From Gammaproteobacteria bacterium (lineage in GTDB: Bacteria; Pseudomonadota; Gammaproteobacteria; Pseudomonadales; JAUIET01), in NCBI GenBank assembly GCA_030431775.1, contig JAUIHW010000003.1, positions 45,190 to 109,189 of the forward strand: a DNA stretch of 64,000 nucleotides, given 5' to 3'. This document shows, piece after piece, positions 37,496-47,526 of this stretch. A program made the position numbers and the translations under genes. Numbering within the stretch: position 1 is the stretch's first letter; each line of letters starts with the position of its first letter. The notes below the pieces were generated by a model. The model was not told the origin of the DNA. It did not search any database and saw only the letters and a list, made by a program, of their open reading frames with translations.

Positions 37496-38640
37496 CGACT
37501 GAGCTGTTCCAGCCGGTAGCCGCGCTGCTGGAGCAGAGCAACGACGCCCTTGGGGCCGCCCAGGTGTCCGGCGCCGACAATAACAAAATAATGACCACCC
37601 TGCTCTATCCAAGCGCTTATTTTTGCGGCCATTTTTTCATTGCGGTCGTCAAACATCGCCGTCATATAGGCCTGTAACTGAGGGTAGGCACGAACGGGCT
37701 CCATCATGTCCTTGTACATATTGTCGATGTCACCTTGCAGCCAGTCGACAACCAGACCATACAGCTCTTCCTGAGCCGAGCCCGACTGCAGAGAGTCCAG
37801 GCTGTACGCAAGACTCAATTCCTGATCGGCGAGCGGCATCCGACTGAGCAGATCCAGCTGCTCGTCAAGACTTTCAAGCTGCACAATGACCTTGCCCTGA
37901 GCCCGGGCACGCTGGTCAAAGTAGGAATCGATACCGGACTCAGGCTCGAACCCCAACAACTGCATCTCCTGGGTAATCAGGGTTTGCTCAAACATCCACG
38001 GTTTCATGCGCGCATAGTCTTTAAAATCCAGCCCACGCGCAGCCAGTACGGCTTGGATTTTCTGCACGGTGGCCGTACTCAGCTCAGTCGCCAGATTCTT
38101 ACCGGGCTGGAACAAGCCACGACTGAGAAAGGCCTGCTGCAATTGCTGCGGGGTAACCGCCCTCAGGTCCACCTCTAGCGCCAGAGTGTCTGCCTGATCG
38201 AAGGCCCGCATGATCTGTGCATTCAGCGGATAAGCATTTCGTTTCATCAGATGAACCGAGCCGAACAAGGTCAGCTGAGTCGACTCGCCACGCAACTGAA
38301 ACAGGCTGAGCCGCGCCGAAGCACCTTCCGCGAGTTCCCCTAAAGCCCGTTGGCGCAACTGCTGCGCGGTCGGGATTTCGGTGTCGTTGTACGCTACGGG
38401 TTCACACTGTACCTGCAGCAATGCAGCCTGCCGGCGAGACTCACAACGCTGCAGCGCGTCTGCCAGAGCCGCATAGGGGGTTTCAATACTGGTGGCGATA
38501 GTGCGCACACTATTTTCGCCTTCACCCGCCTGAACAACAACCGAGTGTTCCTGGCTGTGAACAGCGCTTCCCATCAACAGCATCACGGCCAGAACCAGCG
38601 TCGACCGGCACTCTGCCAACCTTTTTTCTAACAGTAACAT
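37492..38640 (-). CDS. TraB/GumN family protein
   Basis: 382 residues with a signal peptide near its N-terminus (LVLAVMLLMGSAVHS). The family landmarks are LTLFGSVHLMK near residue 125, ALEVDL, and the C-terminal FVIVGAGHLGGPKGVVALLQ, the two conserved GxxH motifs thought to form a metallopeptidase-like site. It is likely periplasmic. It is the last gene of a coupled operon with the LON-domain protein and the MMPL exporter: its ATG overlaps the preceding TGA by one base (TGATG). Confidence 0.85.
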   Translation of the reverse strand: MLLLEKRLAECRSTLVLAVMLLMGSAVHSQEHSVVVQAGEGENSVRTIATSIETPYAALADALQRCESRRQAALLQVQCEPVAYNDTEIPTAQQLRQRALGELAEGASARLSLFQLRGESTQLTLFGSVHLMKRNAYPLNAQIMRAFDQADTLALEVDLRAVTPQQLQQAFLSRGLFQPGKNLATELSTATVQKIQAVLAARGLDFKDYARMKPWMFEQTLITQEMQLLGFEPESGIDSYFDQRARAQGKVIVQLESLDEQLDLLSRMPLADQELSLAYSLDSLQSGSAQEELYGLVVDWLQGDIDNMYKDMMEPVRAYPQLQAYMTAMFDDRNEKMAAKISAWIEQGGHYFVIVGAGHLGGPKGVVALLQQRGYRLEQLSR

Positions 38641-39242
38641 CAGGGCTCTCTACCACTCATTTTATCGGTTAGGAGACGGATTTTTGCCAACGCCTCCAAC
38701 GCATCTTCACTGCGAAGCAGGCGGAATTTCTCGGCATTACTGATGGGCAGCAACTGCGAAAGCGCGAAAGCAACATTGTTGGCGCTGGTGTAGTCAAACA
38801 CCATGCCCAGCTGGGACACCGTTGGGTGCAATGCCAGTTGCTTCAAAAGCGCGGCCAGCTCGGCATACCCGGTTGGCAGCGCTATATCCTCCGGCGTTGG
38901 CATCCACTCCACTTCGGCGGTCACCAAAAAATCCGATTGACGCTCGGTTTGCACAACCTTAAAGCGTTCACCACCTTCCACAATCACACCAATCCGACCG
39001 TGCTCCAGGCCATTCCAGTCAACAATTTTTGCAGCCACGCCTATGGAAAACAAATCAGGCAGATCATCACCTGGCTTGGCGACTTCACTGCCCTCACGAA
39101 TTCCGACCACTCCAAACGTTTCATCATTGCGCAGGCAACGCTTGATGAGATCCATGTAGCGCGGTTCAAAAACCTGTAACGACAGCCGACCGCCAGGAAA
39201 CAGCAGCATCCCCAGTGGGAATAAAGGATATTGCCTGTTCAT
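38640..39242 (-). CDS. LON peptidase substrate-binding domain protein
   Basis: 200 residues corresponding only to the N-terminal substrate-binding domain of Lon (PLFPLGMLLFPGGRLSLQVFEPRYMDL, VGVVVEGGERFKV-like). It has no ATPase or protease domain. Standalone proteins of this type are common and uncharacterised. It starts with ATG 39242 overlapping the TGA of the MMPL gene (ATGA) and ends in a TGATG with the TraB gene, so the three are probably made together. Confidence 0.88.
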   Translation of the reverse strand: MNRQYPLFPLGMLLFPGGRLSLQVFEPRYMDLIKRCLRNDETFGVVGIREGSEVAKPGDDLPDLFSIGVAAKIVDWNGLEHGRIGVIVEGGERFKVVQTERQSDFLVTAEVEWMPTPEDIALPTGYAELAALLKQLALHPTVSQLGMVFDYTSANNVAFALSQLLPISNAEKFRLLRSEDALEALAKIRLLTDKMSGREP

Positions 39243-41788
39243 AAGCGCCCCAGAGGCTTGAACAGAATAATCAACTTCGGCAACAGCAGCAACGCGCCCA
39301 TCAACGCCGCCAGCATGGCCACACCAGTCAGCAGGCCAAAGTAGATACTGGGTTTAAAATTAGACAGGACCAATATCGCAAAGCCAAAAACAATGGTGCA
39401 GGACGTGTAGTACATCGCTTTACCAATACTACCGTGGCAACGATACATACTGGCAATGTAATCACGGTCCAGCGCAAATTCCCGTTTGAAACGATGAATG
39501 TAATGAATCGTGTCATCCACGCCGATACCAATGGTTATTGCAGCGATCGTTATGGTCATTAAATCAAGAGGTATTCCGACAAGCCCCATACCTCCCAGTA
39601 CCAGCGAAGCCGCGAGCATATTCGGAAGCACGCCAATAAGCGCCAGGTTCAGCGACCGAAACAAAACGAAAAACATCAGCATAATCGCGACGAATACCGC
39701 TGCGATTGTCAGGATCTGCGAGCGATAAAGACTCTGCAACATGTTGTTGTACAGTACGAGCATGCCGGTTACCTCGTAGTCCTCGGGAGAAAAGCCCAAC
39801 TCGGACTGCAAATAATTATGAACTCTCTCCAGGTATTCCTTGCGTCGCAGTTCTTTTGAAGTCTCCTTGACTCTCAACGTAATCCGGGTCTCATCAAGCT
39901 CATCGATCAGGTAAGGGTCTATCATGATGCTCTTGATGTCCTCGGATAAGGAGCGGCGTGCCAGTTGCAGCTGAATATCGTCGATGTCCGGCCCGGCAAG
40001 TATTCGCATCTCTTTATAAAAAGTGGCCAAAGAGAGCACTTTGCCGGTCTCTGGCTGGGCCTCCAGCCAGTCATGCAGAGTTTCCACTTGATTCAAGCCG
40101 GCACGATTGAACCAGGCTGAGTCTGCAGATTCGCCAGTGGTGCCACCAAAATCATCCCCGAAATCATCGTCGAAATCTGCGGAGTCAAGCTCTTCACCAG
40201 GAGCAAAATCCTCGGCGAAGTCGTCTTCAAAACCGCCATCGAAACCGTCGTCTGCGGGTGCGCTGCTGATGGGCTCGCGGGTGAGCAAAATTTCCAGTGG
40301 AATTGTGCCTCCCAACTGGGCATCCACCAACTCCATCCCCTGAAATATTTCAGTATCTTCGTCGAAAAAGTCGATAAATCGATTTTCCACCTCAAGCCTG
40401 GAAATGCCGATACCGGCCAGCACAGCGAGCACCGCCGAGCCCAGCAGAATACTGCGACCAAAATGCTCGGTCACAACAGCGAAGCGAATGGTGAACGCAC
40501 CGCCAGAGCCGGTTGGCAGCGGCTCCTGGCGCGGCAGCAGCATTAGCACACAGGGCAGAATCACAAATGACAGCAGCAACGCCACCCCAATTCCGATGGT
40601 CATCATCCAACCGAAGTCAATAACCGGGCGAATTCCACTGACGACCAGCGAGCCAAAGGCGACAATAGTCGTCAGTGCGGTATACAGACAGGGAGTAAAC
40701 ATCAGGCGGACAGTTTCTCGCACCAGTTGATGTTGCGACTTGAATTCGCCGCCAGCCAGCAACTCACGATAACGCACAATGAGATGCACATTGATCGACA
40801 GGGTGATAATCAGCAACAGAGCAACAAAGTTGCTCGAAACCACTGTCAGGCGCCAGTCAAGCCAGGCGAGATAACCTAACATCACCGTGATCGTCGTCAA
40901 ACAAACCAGCAGTGGAATACCCACCCAGCGTGCCCGACGAAATATCAAAGTGAGAATAATCACCATGAATATGGCAATAGCACTGCCGAATACAATCAAA
41001 TCGCTCTTAACAAAGCTGATCATATCAGCGGCGATCATTGGCACCCCACCAAGATGAATCGTTCCTATTGCCCCGCTGTTTTCGTATTTCTCCAGAAGCC
41101 TGCGTACCTCCTCAATAAACTCGCTCTGCCGGGTACTGAATTCAGATGAGTAGTCGCGAAAAGCCTGGTAGGCCTGTTGGGCCTGTTTTTCGAGCTCGCG
41201 GGTGGCGCCTGGCTCGGAGGCCGCCTGCTGTAAGCGTTCACGCTGTTCCAACAATTCGATGTAACGCGGGTCACGCTTCAGATTCACTTGCAACGCGGTC
41301 GTACTGGCATCAGCGCTCACCAGCAGATCTTTGTAAATCGGGCTTGTTTTGAATTCCCTGGCGGCCAGCTCCTTATCAACATTCGGATCACGCAGGGTCT
41401 TGGTGCCATCGGCCAGCTCGGACAAAGCAACTTTCGGGCTTTCCAAGAGCGGCACGTCGAGCAGCGACGTGACTGAAGAAACCGGTGCAAGCCGCTCCAA
41501 CTCACCGCGCAGCTCATCAATTTCCTGTAGCACACTGTCTGAGTACAGGCTGTCGGTTGGCGCCACAGTCACAATCAGAAAATCTTCCGACTCGTAGCGC
41601 TTACCAACTTCACGAAAGGTCTGCAATGACTGATCGCCTTCCAGAACCAGCGAATCAGATGACGCATCCAGTTTGAAATGCGGTAAATAGCTTGAGAGCA
41701 CTGCCGTCAGCAGGGCCAATACAAGTAATACAGTTTTAGGCCGGGAAATGATCCAGCGGTCGTAATAGTGAAACAGCTTATCCAGCAT
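39239..41788 (-). CDS. MMPL/RND-type membrane exporter
   Basis: 849 residues with the duplicated RND layout: one helix at the N-terminus, a periplasmic loop (about 40-260), five helices (about 265-435), a second single helix (about 445-465), a second loop, and five more helices (about 690-845). The motif GVDDTIHYIHRFKRE is typical of the hopanoid/lipid-exporting RND group. The second loop holds a very acidic D/E/F/G-rich stretch of about 45 residues (about 508-553). It probably moves lipids or hydrophobic compounds using a cation gradient. First gene of the operon with the LON-domain and TraB genes. Confidence 0.88.
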   Translation of the reverse strand: MLDKLFHYYDRWIISRPKTVLLVLALLTAVLSSYLPHFKLDASSDSLVLEGDQSLQTFREVGKRYESEDFLIVTVAPTDSLYSDSVLQEIDELRGELERLAPVSSVTSLLDVPLLESPKVALSELADGTKTLRDPNVDKELAAREFKTSPIYKDLLVSADASTTALQVNLKRDPRYIELLEQRERLQQAASEPGATRELEKQAQQAYQAFRDYSSEFSTRQSEFIEEVRRLLEKYENSGAIGTIHLGGVPMIAADMISFVKSDLIVFGSAIAIFMVIILTLIFRRARWVGIPLLVCLTTITVMLGYLAWLDWRLTVVSSNFVALLLIITLSINVHLIVRYRELLAGGEFKSQHQLVRETVRLMFTPCLYTALTTIVAFGSLVVSGIRPVIDFGWMMTIGIGVALLLSFVILPCVLMLLPRQEPLPTGSGGAFTIRFAVVTEHFGRSILLGSAVLAVLAGIGISRLEVENRFIDFFDEDTEIFQGMELVDAQLGGTIPLEILLTREPISSAPADDGFDGGFEDDFAEDFAPGEELDSADFDDDFGDDFGGTTGESADSAWFNRAGLNQVETLHDWLEAQPETGKVLSLATFYKEMRILAGPDIDDIQLQLARRSLSEDIKSIMIDPYLIDELDETRITLRVKETSKELRRKEYLERVHNYLQSELGFSPEDYEVTGMLVLYNNMLQSLYRSQILTIAAVFVAIMLMFFVLFRSLNLALIGVLPNMLAASLVLGGMGLVGIPLDLMTITIAAITIGIGVDDTIHYIHRFKREFALDRDYIASMYRCHGSIGKAMYYTSCTIVFGFAILVLSNFKPSIYFGLLTGVAMLAALMGALLLLPKLIILFKPLGRL

Positions 41789-41845
41789 TATTGTTTATCC
41801 ATTCGGCAAAGCGATTTATTCCAGGGGTATTAGAGCGGGCAGGGC

Positions 41846-43207
41846 TCAACACAGTTCCGCAAGCAGACGTTGATGAATCGCTTCAAAACCGCCATTGCTC
41901 ATTATGACAATTGCATCACCGGGCTGTTGTTCACGGACAAGCTCATCGATGATGGCTGCTGTTGAAGCATGAACCATGACGCCGGGCATTTGTTGCAGAA
42001 AACCCGGGTCCCAGTCCATATTGTCCGGTTTGAAAAAGTGCACAATATCAGCACAGCTTAGCGCAGCTTGCAAGGCTTGGGCCTGAACACCCATACGCAT
42101 TGTGTTGGAGCGGGGTTCAATCACAGCGACAATCCTTGCGGCAGGCTCCGCTTTACGCAGCCCTTCCAACGTGCTTTGAATGGCCGTCGGGTGATGCGCA
42201 AAATCATCATAAACTGTAATTCCGCCCCGTTCGTACAGTTTCTCCATGCGCCTCTTAACACCGGAAAACTCGCTGAGTGCCTCAGCGGCCATTTCCAGCG
42301 GCACACCAACATGCTCAGCGGCGGCCACCGCGGCCAGGGCGTTTGCTGCATTATGCTGGCCGCTGTGCGGCCAGTTGAAGCTGACCGACTGGCGCGCAGT
42401 GCTATCGGTAATCTGCAGCTTTCTACCGGCCTCATCCTGCATCGTAAGCTGCCAGCGTGCCTTATCTTCAGTGGGCCCGACAGCCAGTTCTTCAAGTTCG
42501 CTCCAGCAACCCTGCGCAATGACCTCCTGCAGGGCAGCATTACCCATCGGCATCAGAATTCGGCCGCTGGCCGGAATAGTGCGTATCAGATGGTGGAACT
42601 GACGCTGAATTGCGGCCAGGTCGGCAAAGATGTCGGCATGATCGAACTCCAGATTGTTCATGATCAGCGTACGCGCCAGATAATGAACAAACTTGGAACG
42701 CTTGTCGAAAAACGCCGAGTCGTATTCGTCAGCTTCAATCACGAAATAACGCCCGCCGCCCAATTGTGCAGACACCGGGAAATCGGCGGCAACACCACCA
42801 ATCAAAAAACCCGGCTCCTTACCGGCATGCTGCAGAATTTTGGCCAGCATGCTGGTGGTTGTGGTCTTTCCGTGGGTCCCGGCAACCGCCAGCACCCACC
42901 GCCCCCGCAGCACATTCTGCCGCAACCACTCAGGACCAGAGCAATAAGGCACCTGACTTTCCAACAAGGCCTCCACGGCCGGGTTGCCGCGTGTCATCGC
43001 ATTGCCCACAATAACGCAGTCGGGCTTTCGCTGCAGATAATCAGCATCATAACCTTCATGAAGACTGATGTTTTGCGCCTCCAGCTGGGTGCTCATGGGC
43101 GGGTAGACATTGGCATCGGAGCCACTGACGTCATGCCCAAGCTCACGCGCCAGAACCGCCAGGCTGCCCATAAAGGTGCCACAAATTCCGAGAATATGAA
43201 TGTGCAT
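41846..43207 (-). CDS. mpl: UDP-N-acetylmuramate:L-Ala-gamma-D-Glu-meso-DAP ligase
   Basis: 453 residues of the Mur ligase family. The N-terminal dinucleotide-like motif GICGTFMGSLAVLA, the ATP loop AGTHGKTTTTSML, IEADEYDSAFFDKRSKF, and VYDDFAHHPTAI are the Mpl pattern. It reattaches the recycled murein tripeptide to UDP-MurNAc. The divergent phosphofructokinase gene starts 142 bp away. Full length and intact. Confidence 0.95.
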   Translation of the reverse strand: MHIHILGICGTFMGSLAVLARELGHDVSGSDANVYPPMSTQLEAQNISLHEGYDADYLQRKPDCVIVGNAMTRGNPAVEALLESQVPYCSGPEWLRQNVLRGRWVLAVAGTHGKTTTTSMLAKILQHAGKEPGFLIGGVAADFPVSAQLGGGRYFVIEADEYDSAFFDKRSKFVHYLARTLIMNNLEFDHADIFADLAAIQRQFHHLIRTIPASGRILMPMGNAALQEVIAQGCWSELEELAVGPTEDKARWQLTMQDEAGRKLQITDSTARQSVSFNWPHSGQHNAANALAAVAAAEHVGVPLEMAAEALSEFSGVKRRMEKLYERGGITVYDDFAHHPTAIQSTLEGLRKAEPAARIVAVIEPRSNTMRMGVQAQALQAALSCADIVHFFKPDNMDWDPGFLQQMPGVMVHASTAAIIDELVREQQPGDAIVIMSNGGFEAIHQRLLAELC

Positions 43208-43349
43208 CTGCTACCCTGAGTGTTTTATGCTAGTCAAAGACTTAGGATCGCCAGTTCAAAGTGTTACTGCTGTCCATGGACAATAGTAGCCAGTTCATCA
43301 CCAAACCGCGATCCAAAAACGCATTCATCATTTACAGGAGAAATAAGCG

Positions 43350-44615
43350 GTGGGTAAGAAACGTAATGCTTTTTACGCTCAATCGGGTGGGGTCACGTCG
43401 GTCATCAATGCCAGTGCCTGCGGCGTAATTGAAACCGCCCGCCAGAATCGCGACCGGATCGGCAAGCTGTACGCCGGCTATAACGGCATTGTGGGGGCGC
43501 TGCGTGAAGAATTAATCGACACCAGCAAAGAGTCCGCTGCAACCATTGCCGCCTTACGGCATACCCCATCCGGTGCATTTGGTTCCTGCCGCTACAAACT
43601 GAAAGACCTGCAAAGCAATAAAGCTGAATACGAGCGGCTCATTGAAGTATTTAAGGCACACGATATAGGCTATTTCTTTTATAACGGTGGCGGCGACTCC
43701 CAGGACACGGCCCACAAGGTGTCACAAATGGGTGAACAAATGGCTTATCCGGTTACCTGTATCGGCATCCCCAAAACCGTGGACAATGACTTGCCCTTTA
43801 CCGATTGCTGCCCTGGTTTTGGCTCGGTGGCCAAATACGTGGCGGTCTCCACACTGGAGGCAGGTCGCGATGTGGCCTCCATGTGCGACAGTTCCACCAA
43901 AGTATTCATACTGGAAGTTATGGGCCGGCATGCCGGCTGGATAGCAGCGGCCAGTGCGCTGGCCGGACGGCAGGCCGAAGAGTCGCCCCATATCATCCTG
44001 TTCCCGGAAATTGCCTTCAACCAACAAAAATTTCTCTCCCGGGTAAAACGGGAAGTGAAGCGCAATGGATACTGCGTGGTCGTGGCTTCGGAGGGTGCGC
44101 AGTACAAGGATGGCCGTTTTATTGCCGATGCCGGCCGTAAAGATGCATTCGGCCATACCCAGCTCGGTGGCGTCGCGCCTACCCTGGCGGGCATGGTCAC
44201 CTCAGAACTCGGTTATAAAAATCACTGGGCGGTAGCCGACTACCTGCAACGCGCAGCGCGCCATATTGCTTCAGCAACCGACGTTGAGCAGGCTTATGCC
44301 GTTGGCAAGGCGGCGGTGGAATTTGCACTGGCCGGCAATAATGCGGTAATGCCGATCATCGTTCGGAAGAAAAGCAAACGCTACCGCTGGTCAATCGGTT
44401 CCGTACCCTTGAGCAAGGTAGCCAATGTCGAGGCCAAAATGCCTCGCAACTACATCACCCGTGACGGCTTTGGCGTGACCGAGGCGGGACTGGAGTACCT
44501 GGCCCCGTTAATTGAGGGCGAAGACTACCCTCCCTACAAAAACGGGGTGCCACAGTACGCTCAGCTAAAGAAGGTGCTGGTGGAAAAGCGCATCAAAAAG
44601 CGCTTTAAAGTGTAA
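43350..44615 (+). CDS. PPi-dependent type 6-phosphofructokinase
   Basis: 421 residues. The phosphoryl-donor site reads GGGDS (113-117), and PKTVDND (141-147) has lysine where ATP-using enzymes have glycine, the mark of pyrophosphate-dependent enzymes. EVMGRHAGW and the C-terminal sugar-phosphate sites are intact. It interconverts fructose 6-phosphate and fructose 1,6-bisphosphate with PPi, reversibly. GTG start, AGGAGA upstream. Two pyrophosphatases follow within 3.5 kb. The donor is read from residues, not tested. Confidence 0.88.
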   Translation: MGKKRNAFYAQSGGVTSVINASACGVIETARQNRDRIGKLYAGYNGIVGALREELIDTSKESAATIAALRHTPSGAFGSCRYKLKDLQSNKAEYERLIEVFKAHDIGYFFYNGGGDSQDTAHKVSQMGEQMAYPVTCIGIPKTVDNDLPFTDCCPGFGSVAKYVAVSTLEAGRDVASMCDSSTKVFILEVMGRHAGWIAAASALAGRQAEESPHIILFPEIAFNQQKFLSRVKREVKRNGYCVVVASEGAQYKDGRFIADAGRKDAFGHTQLGGVAPTLAGMVTSELGYKNHWAVADYLQRAARHIASATDVEQAYAVGKAAVEFALAGNNAVMPIIVRKKSKRYRWSIGSVPLSKVANVEAKMPRNYITRDGFGVTEAGLEYLAPLIEGEDYPPYKNGVPQYAQLKKVLVEKRIKKRFKV

Positions 44616-44642
44616 TGCGACAGCGCCGCACGCTGCCGCATT
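44614..44642. terminator. Hairpin terminator between the phosphofructokinase and hppA genes
   Basis: AATGCG-A-CAGCG / CGCTG-C-CGCATT forms two stem segments of 5 and 6 bp around one A-C mismatch, with a CCGCA loop. It starts at the stop codon of the phosphofructokinase gene and is followed by ACTGTTTT on the plus strand. It separates two convergent genes and may serve both. Confidence 0.7.
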
Positions 44643-44655
44643 ACTGTTTTGGCTG

Positions 44656-46683
44656 CTAGGCCAGCAACGGCGCAATCACCAGGCTGACGATTGCCATCAC
44701 ATTGATGAGAATGTTCATGGATGGACCAGAGGTGTCTTTGAACGGATCGCCAACGGTGTCACCCACCACAGCAGCGCCATGAACTTCAGAGCCCTTGCCG
44801 CCTAAGTTGCCTTTTTCGACAAACTTCTTGGCATTGTCCCAGGCACCGCCGGCATTGGCCATCATCAATGCCATCAACACACAGCCCAGCAGCGCGCCGG
44901 CCAACATTCCACCCAAGGATTCAGCACCCAAGGAAAAGCCTACGACCGGGGGCGCTGCCACTGCGATTACACCGGGAATAATCATTTTGCGCAGTGCAGA
45001 CTGGGTTGCAATATCAACGCACTTGGCGTGATCAGGCTCCGCGGTCCCTTCTCGAAGGCCGGGGATTTCCCGGAACTGACGACGAATTTCCTCGATCATT
45101 GCCATGGCTGCATCACCCACTGAGGTCATGGTGATCGCAGCAATCAGAAACGGCAAAATACCGCCCAGGAACAAGCCAATGAGCACCAGTGGTTCAGACA
45201 GTTCCAGCGCAAAGTCCGGCAGCTTCACTGCCATCGTTTCCACGTAAGCTGCGATAATCGCCAATGCTGCCAGTGCGGCGGCCCCGATCGCGAAGCCCTT
45301 GCCGATTGCCGCAGTGGTATTGCCCACAGCATCCAGACCGTCAGTAATTTCCCGGGTGCCTTCACCCAGGCCAGCCATCTCGGCAATACCGCCGGCGTTA
45401 TCGGCAACCGGGCCATAGGCATCCAGAGCCATGGTCATGCCCACTGTCGCCAACATGCCGCAAGCCGCAATGCCCACGCCATAGAGACCGGCAAACTCAG
45501 TGGAGACAAAAATGACCGCAGCGATCATCAGCAACGGAACAACAACCGACTCCATGCCCACAGCAAGCCCGGTAATGATAACCGTGGCAGGCCCGGTTTT
45601 GCCGGATTCGGCAATGCGTTCGACAGGTTTGCCTGCCGTGTAATACTCAGTGACCAGGCCGATGACCATGCCGCCCACGATGCCGGAAATAATCGCCCAC
45701 AAAATGTTCAGCCCCAAGCCGAGTGCATTGGTAACCCACCAGGCCCCGCCAAACAGCAGCAACGCAGAAGCCTGGTGACCTAAGCGAAGCGCTTTCTCAG
45801 GTGCTGTGGCAGACTGGCTGCGCACCAGGAAGATGCCCACTATGGAGCACAACAGTCCGATGCCGGCTAACATCAGTGGCAGGGCCATCAGCCCGGGCTG
45901 GCCACCCTCAGCGGCCAGCGCATCGATGCCGTAGGGGCCAACGGCGGTAAGAGTGGAAGCAATCGCGATGGTGGCAATCATGGAGCCGCAGTACGACTCA
46001 AAGATGTCGGACCCCATACCTGCGATATCACCCACATTGTCGCCCACATTATCGGCGATCACGCCCGGGTTACGGGGGTCGTCCTCAGGAATGCCCTCTT
46101 CCAGCTTGCCCACCAGGTCGGCACCAACATCGGCACTTTTCGTGTAGATGCCACCGCCGACACGAGAGAACAGCGCAACGGAAGAAGCGCCCATGCCAAA
46201 GCCGTGAATGGCATGCGCCGTGTGCGGGTCACCGCCGAAGTACCAGTACAAGCCACCCAGGCCTACCAGGCCCAGCGAAGCAACACAAAGCCCCATAATT
46301 GAGCCACCAAAGAAAGCAACCGTCAGTGCGGACGCCTGACCCTGTTCATGCGCGGCAACTGTCGTACGGGAATTCGCCTTGGTGGCAGACCACATGCCAA
46401 GATAACCGGCCAGCGCAGAGGACAATGCACCCACCACGAAAGAGATACCGGTGTTGATGCCCAACGGAGAAATGACGATCAATACCAATAGTACGGCGGC
46501 GAAGATGGCCAGCATTTTGTATTCCCGGTGCATGAACACCATGGCACCTTCATGAATGGCGGCAGCAATCTTTTTGATTGCGCCATCCCCTTCGCTGTAT
46601 TTGGTCATTGTATGGTAGATGAAAAAGGCCACCATCAGGCCCAGCACACCAAGAACTGGCGGCAAATATAGTGCTTCGCTCAT
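44656..46683 (-). CDS. hppA: Membrane-bound proton/sodium-translocating pyrophosphatase, K+-dependent type
   Basis: 675 residues from ATG 46683 (GGGGAG 6 nt upstream), with about 16 membrane helices. The PPi site is [18 protein letters not shown] plus DNVGDNVGD. The stretch [14 protein letters not shown] carries alanine where K+-independent enzymes have lysine, which places it in the K+-dependent group. Known members with this exact motif pump Na+ or Na+/H+. It uses PPi to build a membrane ion gradient. It is convergent with the phosphofructokinase gene and divergent from ppa (207 bp). Confidence 0.93.
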   Translation of the reverse strand: MSEALYLPPVLGVLGLMVAFFIYHTMTKYSEGDGAIKKIAAAIHEGAMVFMHREYKMLAIFAAVLLVLIVISPLGINTGISFVVGALSSALAGYLGMWSATKANSRTTVAAHEQGQASALTVAFFGGSIMGLCVASLGLVGLGGLYWYFGGDPHTAHAIHGFGMGASSVALFSRVGGGIYTKSADVGADLVGKLEEGIPEDDPRNPGVIADNVGDNVGDIAGMGSDIFESYCGSMIATIAIASTLTAVGPYGIDALAAEGGQPGLMALPLMLAGIGLLCSIVGIFLVRSQSATAPEKALRLGHQASALLLFGGAWWVTNALGLGLNILWAIISGIVGGMVIGLVTEYYTAGKPVERIAESGKTGPATVIITGLAVGMESVVVPLLMIAAVIFVSTEFAGLYGVGIAACGMLATVGMTMALDAYGPVADNAGGIAEMAGLGEGTREITDGLDAVGNTTAAIGKGFAIGAAALAALAIIAAYVETMAVKLPDFALELSEPLVLIGLFLGGILPFLIAAITMTSVGDAAMAMIEEIRRQFREIPGLREGTAEPDHAKCVDIATQSALRKMIIPGVIAVAAPPVVGFSLGAESLGGMLAGALLGCVLMALMMANAGGAWDNAKKFVEKGNLGGKGSEVHGAAVVGDTVGDPFKDTSGPSMNILINVMAIVSLVIAPLLA

Positions 46684-46920
46684 GTTGACTCCCCAAGCGA
46701 GTTGCCGATGCAACTACAAATTATTGTCTGTGTTTGTTCCTGCCAACGACTGGCGGCCTCGAGTGCGAGGCCCGAGGGCGTGACATCTTAACCAATGCTG
46801 GCGCAAAAAGCACGCGGCGCTCATTTCCTGTCGGCAATGCTGTGCTAGGCTGTAAGAATTGTGGTTAGGTCTTAGCGGCCACCGACCAAGGAACAACAAC
46901 GGAGACTGTGGAATAACTGT

Positions 46921-47448
46921 ATGAGCCTGGAAAATGTACCAGCGGGAGACAATCTGCCCGAAGAATTTAATGTCATCATCGAAATCCCTTCGCATGCCGA
47001 CCCGGTTAAGTATGAAGTAGACAAGGACACCGGCGCGCTGTTTGTTGATCGCTTTATGGCCGCTCCGATGTTTTACCCCTGCAACTACGGGTATATTCCG
47101 CATACCCTGTCTGAGGATGGCGACCCGATAGACGTACTGGTGCGCACGCCGCATACAGTGAACTGTGGTTCCGTTGTGCGCTGCCGAGCAATCGCCATGC
47201 TGGATATGGAAGATGAGTCGGGCAAAGATTACAAAGTTTTTGCGCTGCCTGTTTCCAAACTGACCCGCTGGTGGGATCACGTGCAGGAACCCGACGATAT
47301 CCCGGAGGTACTACGCCAGCAGATCGTGCATTTCTTTGAGCACTACAAAGATCTCGAGCCCGGCAAATGGGTGAAGGTTAAGGGCTGGCTGTCAAGCAGT
47401 GAAGCCAAACGGGCCATCATGGACGCCGTGGAACGCTTTGAACCTTAA
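46921..47448 (+). CDS. ppa: Inorganic pyrophosphatase, soluble family I
   Basis: 175 residues, the usual bacterial length. The active site is in DGDPIDVLV, with EIPSHADPVKYEVDKDTG and FYPCNYGYIPHTL before it. Mg2+-dependent hydrolysis of PPi in the cytoplasm. It is divergent from hppA over a 207-bp gap in which I see no further gene. A terminator follows. Confidence 0.96.
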   Translation: MSLENVPAGDNLPEEFNVIIEIPSHADPVKYEVDKDTGALFVDRFMAAPMFYPCNYGYIPHTLSEDGDPIDVLVRTPHTVNCGSVVRCRAIAMLDMEDESGKDYKVFALPVSKLTRWWDHVQEPDDIPEVLRQQIVHFFEHYKDLEPGKWVKVKGWLSSSEAKRAIMDAVERFEP

Positions 47449-47457
47449 AACACAGAT

Positions 47458-47488
47458 GGCTGTCGAGGCACGCCCGCGAACAGCCTTT
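47458..47488 (+). terminator. Terminator of ppa
   Basis: GGCTGT / ACAGCC are outer arms of a hairpin with a GC-rich interior, followed by TTTATC. It begins 10 bp after the ppa stop codon. Confidence 0.55.
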
Positions 47489-47526
47489 ATCGTGACTGCC
47501 GGCAGCCTATTGCTGTCGACCGCTTA

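Noticed and set aside
42068..43219. A 383-codon plus-strand frame.
   Set aside because: Antisense to mpl, which has all Mur ligase motifs.
46714..47280. A 188-codon minus-strand frame.
   Set aside because: Covers the hppA/ppa promoter gap and the antisense of ppa.
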